A DNA stretch of 64,000 nucleotides, taken from assembly GCA_964017125.1 (NCBI GenBank), contig OZ024914.1:16495420-16559419 (forward strand). Direction: 5' to 3'. The position numbers and the translations under genes were made by a program. Shown one piece after another: positions 48,818-61,500 of this stretch (the first letter of the stretch is position 1; each line of letters begins with the position of its first letter). The stretch is from Flabesymbios commensalis (taxonomy: Eukaryota; Annelida; Polychaeta; Terebellida; Flabelligeridae). Below the pieces are notes generated by a model, which worked only from the letters and a program-made list of their open reading frames with translations, made no database searches and was not told the origin of the DNA.

Positions 48818-49581
48818 CCCATTTGCTGTACAATGTTTGACTATTATAAACTGAGAGAACGATTTTATTATCTGATAGATGTAATGAGACAAACTTCTCA
48901 ACTTGTGTGTTTATTAGCAGAAATGCATAATACAATTTTAATGACACCATTGACATTGTCTGTGGAACATATTCAAGTATGTTCATTGAAGGCGGGATGA
49001 AGACCTTTACATTTGTAAAATTCAGACGATTGTAAACAGTGTCAAAATGAGTTGTTATTTTTGAATGTATGTTTGTCTTTGAGTAATTGCTTTTTTTTAA
49101 ATATGAATAATGGAATAAATGTATTTAATTACTAGTTGCTTGTTTTTTTGCATTAAAGTTTTTCAATAAAATCCGAAATGCATGTATTAGTTATGTATTG
49201 TTAAAATGTATAAATTATCAATATTAAATATGCCAAAAAATCTTTCGAGTCAAAAGTGTAGGCCTACGCTTCACATCACTGCATAAAAGTCAGTTTTGGA
49301 CCATTTGTGTGAAAATACCGTTAAATGCTGGTTTCATAGCTATATGTGTGTGACCCTCTAACTACAATAAATTACAAAATAAACGTGTGTTTCACAATGA
49401 CCATAAAAAGTTATACGAAATTATTATTAAATTATTAAACAATGTTCAACAAACAAAAATAAATCGAACTCTTAATGAACGGTGACACAAATACTTTTAC
49501 TGTTATTACACAAGGTTTTGTTTCAATTTTAGACAATAAATCAACAAAACGTCCATAAATTTCAATTTAAAGATAGTGGCT
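48818..49581. other. Gap between the convergent JMJD7 and chitinase 3' ends
   Basis: 765 bases of AT-rich sequence that must hold both 3' UTRs. No repeat family recognised. Confidence 0.5.
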
Positions 49582-52500
49582 TCAACAAGGATATCCACAG
49601 CAAGGATCCACCAATTCTGGCCAATTACAATTATTAGTGGTCAAGTCAAAAATCAGATTATTTGGGCAATAGTAGGTGTACGCTGTGCCACTAATACATC
49701 TGTAAAACACCTGGTTCGTAAAACACTGGGGGTCCACATAAAACCCGTCCGCTTCGCCGTTACAGTTGTACCCTGAAAATATATCATGCTATTATTATTG
49801 AGACAGAAAATTGTAGCTTTGAAGATGTCATTGGCGAGAAGAAGTCGAGAATTTTACATACTTTCATTTCAGCAATAACACGATTACAAAAAATGTAAAT
49901 CATTTGATTGATAGTCCCCTAACTCCATATCTTGGCAATGCCTTTTTATTTTACTTCAAGTAGTAATTATTTATATTATCGAAATTTCCAGTGTTTTTAG
50001 TGGCAATGCCACTTAACATGAATTTAATTCTGTACCTGTATGTGATAATATTATGTGGCCTATATTGCCATGTGATTTAAAAAAAAATAACCATCTACTT
50101 TGGTTTATTGCAATAAAATATCAAATTTAGTCCAAAAATCTTGTACACTTTACTTTTACTTACGAGAAAAACGTCGATTTTAAAAGTACTGTAGGATATG
50201 TGAAAGCCAGAGTGGAGTATTATAGTGACCACCCTTTATTGTATATGTGACGACAAGCTGCAAAAACAAGGGTTATGATACTCTGGTAAGTTTTAGTTCA
50301 CAGTCGGGCACCCACCACTCGTAACCCCCTAAAGTGTGTTTAAGACCAATTTAATCGCGGTGGTCCAACTCCAACATCAAGCCAACAATTGGTCTACTAA
50401 TCGTGTTTTGGGGGTTAATGTATCATTTTAATGTATCATGTAATCCCACTGTTGGTTTAATGTTGTGCCACCGTTTGCGACGCCGGCCTAACATTAAGTC
50501 AGCATTGGGTGTACGTGTTCTGTTGGTACACACCTTGAGCTGGTGGGGGAGTAGTGGTGGTGGTTGTCGTTCCTGTATATAGGGTAGTCGTGGTGGCGAC
50601 TGTCGTGGTAGAAGGTCCAGTATAAGGGGCAGATTCCATGCCATTTCTGATCGCTTTTATCAATGTGTATTTTCCATTTCCACAAGATGAATCTGAAAAG
50701 TCATCACTGTCCAAGCTCCAGACCATAAAACCAGCAAATCCCTCATCACGAATAAAATTACCCTGGAGGATGAAAGACAGTGCTCAATATTCAAAATGGA
50801 ATGTGGATAACCTTGAATAGGCGCCAGACAAATCATTATAATACGATTTAGGGCCTACATTCGGCTACAATGAATTAGTAATTTTCCGAACGAAGTTTTC
50901 ATTTATCTCAGAAAACTGGTAACATATATAATACACTGAAGACGATAACTGATAGGCCTACGTGTACTACTGGTAGGGGCCGGCCACGATGGCTCATTTG
51001 ATCTGGATCTGGAAACTCGAAGGTACTGAGTTCGAATCCCGGTCGGGTCGGATGTTTGTGATTGAGGTTGTGCATAAACAGTGCTCCAAACTGTTCAGAG
51101 GCCTGGGGTGTGCAGTGCTATCTATGGTACTGTGCACTATAAAGAACCCTTGAAGTCATTCGAAAGGAGTATGGCATAGTCCCGACTTCGGGCTTCCTTC
51201 GGTCGCCATATTGCCATGTTTGTGCAGAAAGCGATGGAAAGCAATATTCACTCACTCACTAATGCATGGTGGTCAATATTAGTACTGTGCAAGCCTGACT
51301 GCCAGCCTTCAATTTATTTTAAAATTCACATTAAAAATGAAATGCAGTTATTCAATATTTAAATACAAAACACATAGTGATTCGATATGTTGAAATGAAG
51401 GTTTTTATTATTATTCAACAATTAAATGAGGCATATTATCATTCAAACCTGTATCGAGATATATGTCTATCGCACGCTGATACGGCAATATTCTAACATT
51501 GCATCAACGTCTCATGGTTGTTGGTATGCGAATTACATCTTAAATCTGGTAACAGTTCTTTACCTAAATATCATATATCAAATCAAACAAAGCTCCCATT
51601 TCACTAAAAATGTAGAGCTAATTCACGCGATGCGTGGTAATTTAATTATCAGAAAATAATAATGGTATACATCATCATTTAATGACCACATTCTGGCCAG
51701 TATCCAGAAACTGATTGAACCTTTTACAACGCAGAAACCTGACACTATGCGGTGAAAAGGTACCGTGGACAAACATGTCATAATGAATACTACAAGGATA
51801 TCCTCCTTACCTTTCTGGCTCATGTTTTTATGTGCCCGTAAATATCCAGGCCTATGTATCATATTTATATTAGTTATGGTTGACAGTCTACAATCTTTTC
51901 AGAGCGGAAATTTACGTTACCTGATTACCGTGTTAAATTCTATCACCAGAGTTCGAATATGTCCAGTAAATGTTTGTTAAAGGGACATGCCCAGGATAAA
52001 ATCATTAAAAAAATCGGTCATTTTATTTTGGCTTCTTAATATCATCATATGATGTAAACATGTCCATAGACTGGAACTGTAAAGGTTTTAAAATTTTTGT
52101 GCTGCGCATTCACCAGCTAGGCTAGATATAGAGACGAAATTCTCGTATTTCTTATTTTTGCCATTGTTGTCAATAATTAGAAATCAGGAATTTCGTCTCT
52201 ATATCTAGCCTAACAGATGAATTTTTCGGGGGCATCCTTTCCTGAACTTTCACATTCTGTTTTACAGTAATGGTCGACTTATTTAGCTCAGATTGCCATG
52301 TATATTACAGATATTAAGTCACATAATTATATGATGGTCATAGGTCGGCAATTTTTTTAATTGGATCAAGTTGGATATTTTGTTCTATACTGTATGGTCT
52401 AGCTATCTGGCTCGGTTTACCAGATATCAGGCATTCTAAAGTTTATTATGGCCGATAGTCGGTCATCTTAAATTTGATAGATTTGAGAATTGTCCCTCCC

Positions 52501-55500
52501 TGAAACCGCACATTTGTTTTATAGTTATGATCTAGCTATCTGGCATTGTTTAGCAGATAGCAGGCATATTCAAGCTAATTATGGCCGATTGTCAGCCATT
52601 TTTAATTTGATCGGTTTGAGATTTTTCAGTGCATATTCCTCCCTGAAACCGCATGTCTTGTTTTATAGTTATGGTCTAGCTATCTGGCACGGTTTGTCAG
52701 ATAGGTTTTAAATACATGGGTGTTAAATACGTGGGTGTTAAATACGTCGGTGTTAAATACGTCGGTGTTAAATAAGTGGGTGTTAAATACATGGATTTTA
52801 TATACGAGGGTGCTAATTAAATACATGGATGTTAAATACATGGGTGTTGAATACGTGGGTGTTAAATACTTGGGTGTTAAGTACATGGGTGTTGAATACA
52901 TAGGTGTTAAATATATCTAGGTGTTAAACATGTTAAATACATGGGTGTTAAATACATAGCTGTTGAATACATGAGTGTTGAAAACATGGATGTAAAATAT
53001 ATGGGTGATAAATACATGGGTGTTAAATAAATAAGTGGTAAATACACGGGTGTTAAATACATAGGTGTCATATACACGGGTGTTAAATACATGGGTGTTA
53101 AGTACATGGGAGTTAAATACATGGGTGTTAAATACTTGGGTGTTAAGTACATGGGTGTTAAATACATAGGTGTTAAATACATAGGTGTTAAATACATAGG
53201 TGTTAAATACATAGGAGTTAAATACATGAGTGTTGAACATGTTAAATACATGGGTGTTAAATACATGGGTGTTAAATACATGGTGTTTGAAACATGGTGT
53301 TAAATAAATAAGTGGTATATACACGGGTGGTAAATATATAGGTGTTAAATACATGGGTGCTTATTACATGGGTGTTAAGTACATGGATGTTAAATACATG
53401 GAGGGTGTTAGAAGAATAGGTGTTAAATAAATAAGTGTTAAATACATGTATGTTAAATACAGGGCTTCTATATACATGGGTGTTAAATACATGTTTTTAT
53501 TACATAGGTGTTAAGTACATGGAAGGTAAATACGTGTGTTTTAAATCCATGGTGTTTAATACATGGGTGTTAAATACACGAGTGTTAAATACACGAGTGT
53601 TAAATACATTGGTGTTAAATACATGGCTGTTAAATACATGGGTGTTAAATACACGAGTGTTAAATACATGGGTGTTAAATACATGGGTTTTAAATACATG
53701 GATTTTAAATAGTATAGGTGTTAAATACATGGGTGTTAAATACATGGGTGTTAAATACATGGATTTTAAATAGTATAGGTGTTAAATACATGGGTGTTAA
53801 ATACGTGGGTGTTAAATACATTTGGGTTAACCACATGGGTGTTAAATACGTGGGCTTTAAATACATGGGTGTTAAATACATGAGTTTTAAATACAGAGAT
53901 GTTAAATAGATGGGTGTTAAATACGTGTTTTTTAAATACATGGGTGTTAAATACGTGGGTTTTAAATACATAGGTGTTAAATACGTGGGTTTTAAATACA
54001 TGGGTGTTAAATACGTGGGTGTTAAATACATTTGTGTTAAGCATATGGGTGTTAAATACGTGAATGTTAAATACATGGGTGTTAAATATATGGGTGTTAA
54101 ATACATGGGTGTTAAGAGGGTAAAATGATGTTTGACTAATTTGAGGCAAAATAGAAGTCAAGTGTGGTAATATTGTATTGTATTTTATTTTTAAATTAGT
54201 CGTACAGAACGATTTTCTTGGAAGTGGGTCTCAATGTCTCAAAATTATTTTGAGCGTGGTATCTATAGGCCTAAGTAGAGGTCAACTAGGTAATCAATTT
54301 CAAGAAAATGGGGAGTTTCGGTCACAAACCTCAGAATCGTTTCCAACCTGCATGGTAACGTTTCAGGGGGAACTAGGAAATGGAATAACCGGCCACATAT
54401 AATCAATCTAATGACAATCAATCAATGTTGTTCTAGCGTTGATCCACCGTCTTCGATGCTGGTCCAACGTTAAAACAACAATGCGTGTATGTACCTTTAT
54501 TGTGGCACTTCTGTCATTTTCGTATCCTATCCATTGGTTGGTCTGGAATTGCATGTAAGGCACTTTTTGTTCTTCTGTAAATCGCTCCTGCCGGGTAGAG
54601 TCGGTAGCAGTAATGCTATCACATACCTAAAATATATGAATTGAACAAATTATATCATTGAAAATAAGTGCTAGCGACACGCAGATGTGACTTATCTGCA
54701 CAAAACCAGTCGTATCGCGCTTTTTTTAGAAAATTAAATAATGCAAAAATGTAAACGATAACAATTGGACTATGTATGCGGTTCAAACCGTCAGTGAATA
54801 TTTTTATTCAATCCAAAGTTATGGATTTTTAAACATTTTAAGATAATATTTTCAAAAACGAAAAAAAATTCTTAAAATTAACATTTGAACCCCCCCCCCC
54901 CGCTTTTTTATGTCTTTATCATATCAATCAATTTTAAAAAACACCAAACACGTTGATTTTGATCAAAAATCTGTATTTTACATGTAACTACATTATTTAT
55001 CAATTTATTCAAAGAGAGATGTTGTTATCTTTGGAAAAATGCGTTATGCGACCGATACCGCCCAGATGGGCAGATATAATACGCGTTACCATGGTTACTA
55101 GCAGGTTTAGGCTTAACAGTTCGATATCTGAATTTGAATTTGTAGTCAATCGAAGTTGCGTCTCGCTACCGCGATCCACAACTGTAACTAAAACACTACT
55201 GTATTGAACAACAGTGCTTCAGAGACTGAGGGTTAACATATACTGACCTCATAATAAGCGAGGAATCCAGATTCACGTGTGTAAGTTCCAGGACTTCCAG
55301 CTCCAGTAGCCGCAGCTCCAAGGTTGAACTGTCCAGACTGGGATAATCTGTATGTACGCCCGTATGTCGGCACACCTATAACCATCTTATTTTTTGGCAT
55401 TCCGTTTGTCACCCAGTAATTCGCAGCCCATGCCTATGGAAAAGAGTATGATTTATATAGCCCTGCTGTTAGACTTTTTGGTGCGAAATTAATACACTGA

Positions 55501-58500
55501 CCTATATCCATCATACCCATAAAAAGTACACCCTAGTGGCGGATCCAGGATTCAGGGGCGCCCGGGATTTTTTTGGTCAAATTTAGCCAATTTAGGGGAC
55601 TGCGCCCCCCCCCCCCCCCCCTGGATCCGCGCATGCACCATTGCAACATGTTTTATGTCGACATCATCCGTGAAGATAGCAGTTTGAAGGACAAATATGT
55701 CAGATTTGTTATTTCCATGTTTTAAGCTTACCACGTTGAGGGTAGGACTAGGCTCTCAAGACCTGCATGGGCTGTAGAGCAAACTTACCACGTTGAGGGT
55801 AGGACTAGGGTCTCCAGACCTGGGGTGTAGAGCTGAATGGCAACCTACAGTTGACTCCCAAGAGCCGTGCAAGTCATAAGCCATGAGGTTTACAAAGTCC
55901 AACCGCCTGAAATAATTCAATGAATGAATCAATGATATGAAAATAGGTATATATTTCGCGAAAATAAAATGCGGAAGGCAGTTCTGTGGGGAAGCTGGCA
56001 AACCGCTTGAAAGATTTGAACTGCTGCTGAACACAATTTTTTTCAAATTTTTTAGACTGGGTAAATTTTGCGTTTTTACTGCTATGGACACTATTTGAAA
56101 AAAAACATTCATTGTGAAAGCATTTCACATTGATGCCCTGTGCCCGTATTCTCGTACAAGTTACGATATATCGTAGGTTTCTGACTGGTCGAGATGGCCA
56201 TCTCGACCAATCAGAAACCTACGATATATCGTAACTTGTACGAGAATACGGGTGTAGCAATTTCTGCGTACCCCTTTTTTCCTAGTTTCAGCATACCGAA
56301 GGGTACGTTGAAACTAGTTTCAGCTTACCGGGGGTACGTTGAAACTAGTTTTACGTACCCCCCCCCCCCCTCTATAAAAAGACCAGTTTCAAGTTACCTC
56401 CCCTAGTTTCAGATTACCCCCGCGGATACGTTGAAACAACATGAATTATGTTCATCATACCAAGGTGTAAGTTGAAAATAGTTTCAATGTACCCCTCGGT
56501 ATTTTGAAACTAAAAAATCCACTTTTAATCTACCCCTCCTCTCCAGTTACAGGTTTAGGCCACTATGTTTTTTTCTCTGTTTTAGATGAGTGCGCGCATT
56601 AGATTCGGGCAGCTTATTACCAAAAAAATGTAAAAATGTGTGTTTTTTTCCGCCCAGCGCGCGCAATGGATTGTTGCCGATTTCCCCCAAAAAACAATTA
56701 ATTTCGGGAGATAAAAAAAATCCGAAAAAATAGTCTATTTCAGGGGACGAAAAACATTTTTCTAGCTATGTTTTTTTGCTTGTTTTTTCGTCGCCCTCAC
56801 TAACTTTTTTTAAATAGGTTAAAAAAGTTTTTTGTTTTTTTCTCCCTCAATAACTTTTCTAGAAACTTGTCCAACGTTTTCTCCAAAAATAGGTTCAATG
56901 TTTTTTTTCTAAAGCTACGGCCCCACCAAACACCGCGCCGCGTTAAAAAAAGATACACTTTACTGTTTATCATAGCAGAGGCTACACTGCAAGCCGCGCC
57001 GCGCTGCGCCGCGCCGCGAAATGAAAGCTGGGAAAAGTTTATCTTTGACGGCGCCGCGTTTTTTACCGCGCGGCGCGGCGCGGCGTTCGGTGGGGCCGCA
57101 CCTTTAAATGTTTGTTTTATCCCACCCTCCCTCATTACGTTTTGTATTTTTTCTACCCTAAAATAGATAAATTAAACATAGTGACCTTAAACAAATTTAT
57201 AAGGCCTACAGACCAAAAATGATTATTGCTGACCTTTTAAGTACCGTTAGCCCTAGATTATAGAAAATGGGTCGCCACTTTTCGAGTACACATTGAAACC
57301 ACATGCGCAACATGGTTAACGTTCAATCAAGGTCAGAGTTTATAACCTTTTAACCGGCAAAATAATTAATAGACAATTTCACCTATTTTCACCCATTTGA
57401 AGTTTTGTTTCGCTGACGCGATCCACAACTTCAAGTGAGTTTTGATTCAAGATTTGACAAAATGGAGGTCAAGGTTTTCATGAAATCGTGTTGTTTGATG
57501 TTATATTTTTTATGCGCCAGCTATTTGGTTTGATGTCATAGATGACTGGCATTGTGTATGTTGTAAGCATGCGGGCAAGGTAGTCCCCTATGCTGTTTAT
57601 TTGATGTTATTTGATCACTGAAAATAATTATATATGCCTACGAAAATAGACAGTTACCACCAGGCTTCAAAGCGAAAACATTGTCAACGTTACATTTGCA
57701 ATAAATAAATCGATAGATAATAACGACAATGATAAAAAAACAACGCGAAACTATGTTTTTCGTTACTTCCCCCATTATCTAGAGATCATAAGGTTATATG
57801 GAGATTAAAGTATTTCCAGATATCGCGATAACAGTTTCTTCACTAGTTACCATGGAAATCCAAGGGTTATTTGGAGATTAAAGTGTTCAATACATCGAGC
57901 AAACAATTTTGGTTGGTTGTCATAGAGATCAAAGGGTTATATGAATAATAAAATGTATTAAGACCTCGTGCAAGCAAATTTTCTCCTCATTCGCTATAGA
58001 GGGTTATGTTATGCTTAGAACATATTTTTATATTAGTTGCCCTGGAGATCAAAGGGATGTAATTATGGAGATTAAAGTGTCGCCAAAAATGTCCTAATAC
58101 CATGTGATGAAAATATAAAATATAATAATTGTTATCATTGAAAGTTAACCGGTTAAATAAGGTTGTATTTTGAGACTAGAGAGGGTAACTAAATGAAATG
58201 AAATGAATCGGGCTTTAGGCCACCTTTGTGCACATATAAACTAAACTGGGCCAGGAGAACCTCCTGAGGATGGTGAGAGATGATTATTATGACACTGTCC
58301 TCCAGACACAGGACTCGAAATTCGAGCCCTGGCCGTCTGAGTACGAGCACGCCACCTCTCGGTCACGGAGGCTCCCCACAATACTAACTTTCACACGTGG
58401 ATGGGGAAGAAACATTGTTGTTTCTTTCAAACCGACGAGACCGGAAACCGAACCCCGTACTGGCGTGAAAGGCAGCGGTGCTAACCACTACCATAGGGTA

Positions 58501-61500
58501 ACTACCTGAACGAGAGGGGTAATCTGAAACTGTTACACCAGGAAAGATGTATTTCCAAGTTGATTTTGTACGATATTAAAATGGCCACCATCGAAACAAT
58601 GACATTTTATAAATTGCCATACGTATATAGACCTACTTCTAAGATTACCTTATAAAAGATATATCACACAAAAATCTCTTTTTAACAGAATTTTGTTCAT
58701 AAAATTAAATAATAGAAGCCACACGCAGCCCAAATATATAGTCGTTTTAGAAGGCCCATCAAGAGATAGCCTATGTGAGGTCGAAGAATAGGCTTACGTC
58801 AGGGACAAAAGATTCATGTGCCTACCAAATAACAAACCCACTCAAATGGTGTGCTCATTCACTAGCACTGATTTCCAGACATGTTTGAATATGAGACCTT
58901 GAACTTTCTTTAGATATGATGACAGCTAAATTTTTCCATAGCTTAAGTTACAATATAGGTTGAAGTAAACCTTTCCGTGTAGTGCTTCCAAGGCCATATT
59001 AAGGGGTCGATCCCAGCGAAAATTCGACGTTGAACCAATGTTGGTCCAGAGTCGTAGACGGTGTATTAACATTAAAGTAAAATTGGTTCAATATCTCTCT
59101 TTTCTCTCTCTTTTGTTGGGACGTATCAGACGGTGTTTAATATTGACCTCTGAAGCGATGAAATAAATGGTAAAGACGTGAAGTTTTGCTCCTTTCTACA
59201 AGTTGCCCGAGGCTTCAAGTAGATGAAAAACTATTTATATGTGTTTGTTTTGAAACGGAGAACTTGCATCTTCTGCTTATTTACCAAAACATTCGCTCAA
59301 TTGGTTCGAACGAAATAATTTCAATTTGCATCTGGTGTTTGTTAGACATAAATAATAATCTATAAATTTACCGTGCCAGTTTTGGTATGTCGTAACCATT
59401 GTCAATAGTCGCTTGTCCAGCCGGAACAGCCGCTGTCAAAATTAACTTACGCTGGCCTGCGGATGCATTGTAAACTTCTGAATTAAATGTAGACTTTAAT
59501 ACCTGCAAAATATAATGATAGAATAAAGTTATTTTTATGGCTGTGTAGAAAACCTAGGTAGGCCTACTTTTCACACCATGCACACACTTCAAAGACGACC
59601 AACCCATGTGTATTACAAGTGATCACATATAATCGGGGTCGTACTAGTTTACTCGTGGTGGATCCGATACTTCATCATATTAGGACCACCTGTGGCAGAT
59701 CAGCCACAGTAGATCAGATCAGTAGGCTTCGGATTAGCTGAAAAATTGAAATCAGTAATAATTCACATTGTGCAATCACATTACCCACCATCTGGAAATG
59801 TGCATGTGATTTTACTGAAATTTAAAATGGCCACCACAAATCAACTATTTGAATATTTGTGACTGCAAAAAGTCTAACCTAATTTATGGCGGGGGATGAT
59901 ATAGGCCTTCAGTTCTCTTGTTATAAAAAAATAGTATATGAATGAGTTAAAGCGATTCACCTCTATTCTACAAGCATTTTTCTGGCCGATAATTTAAATC
60001 AAGCAGTGTTAAAAATATAGGTTCCTATGTTTTATTTTGGCTACCATCTTCGAGTGGTGTATCCCTTTAATGTTTTAAATAGTAGTTGTTTTGTTTCACA
60101 TCACCTTACAGAGCTTAGCAAATCGACCCTTGTCCGTAGAAGGGCTTCCCCTGCTGCCAGGGTATTCAAAGTCCAGATCCAGACCGTCAAAGTTGTATTT
60201 TCTGAGGAAAGTTACTGAAGTAGTCGCGAATTCCAGTCTGTTAGCTTTAGTTCTGATCATTGCCGTCATCCTGGAAGTTCCAAATGTCCAACCACCAACT
60301 CCTAGTAGCACCCTCAGGGAAGGGTTGGTGGCCTTGTGAGATGTTACTGCAGCATACCTGTGTTAGCAGTTAAATTTAAAAAACGGACAAAACTTGTATC
60401 ATTCGGTTATTTAGAAGTGGGATATACCAGCTTCAAATGATTGCCAAGGAGAAAATAAAATGTCCGTTTATATTGAATCATTTGCTTGTCTGATTAAATC
60501 GCTTTAATCAGAACGTTATTCGTACGAATCACACACTAGCGATTAGCAAACGAACAATTCGCACACTTATCTCTAGTGTGGTCAGAACTTAATGCAGCCT
60601 TTTAAAAGTTAAAAGTTTGAAATTATTTCTGTATGAAGGGTAATTGTGTATTATGTAGGGCTTAGGTAGCTTTTAAATTTACATAGGTTTATTTCAATTG
60701 AACTGATCTGACATTGAAAGCGTAAGATTTGTGACAAACTAATTGTCTTTTGGGCGTGTACATTGCCAAAAAAATGGTTCACAGGACGTCTAAATACAAA
60801 GAAAGGTTGTGACAAATCATACCAAGGTAACATATAGTCACGGTCCACATATGAGCTGAAAGTTTGGGTTGAATTTGCTTCGATAGTTGTTTGCTCTGCA
60901 AAATGACTCATAACATATAAAAGTAGGTCTGGGCATATATCTATATCCTATAGACATGCCAGGATATGTATCAGTATGTTTCCTGACATTTACCCATATA
61001 CACTTTTACCTATACTAATATGTATAGGTGAATGCAAATATTGTCATTGAATGAAAATGATATTATTTGTGAATCGATTAATAACAAAAAATTGTAGAAT
61101 GATCAAAATAATGAAGCTAATGAACGGCTATGTAATACATGGGGGGATATGAATTATACCTCTTCTTTACAGAAATAACTGAACAAACTTTTATAAAATG
61201 AAAAAGACAAACAATATTTTGTAAATGTGGTTAATCTACAGCAAGGCGACAGGATGTCAAATTGACTTACATTTGTACAATTCGAATCAAAACATAAATA
61301 TGCCAATCGAACAACAGTAATGATTATTTCTTCATTAATAGTAAGGAAGCTGTATTGCATGCATTGCGTGGAATTTTAAGCCGATAGGATTTTCCTGGAT
61401 ATTCGGCATTGAAATTAAAATATCCGAGATACAACAATCCGTTAAAAGAAAATTGAAACATTTAAATTGAACGAGCAACGTGAAATATAGGACACTATCA

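Noticed and set aside
52706-54115. Long repeat-protein genes on either strand
   Set aside because: Open frames arise because a 15-base unit without stops repeats; they exist in several frames and strands at once.
58430-58503. Functional tRNA genes
   Set aside because: A and B boxes are present, but the acceptor stems do not pair and the sequence continues as a SINE body, repeated elsewhere.
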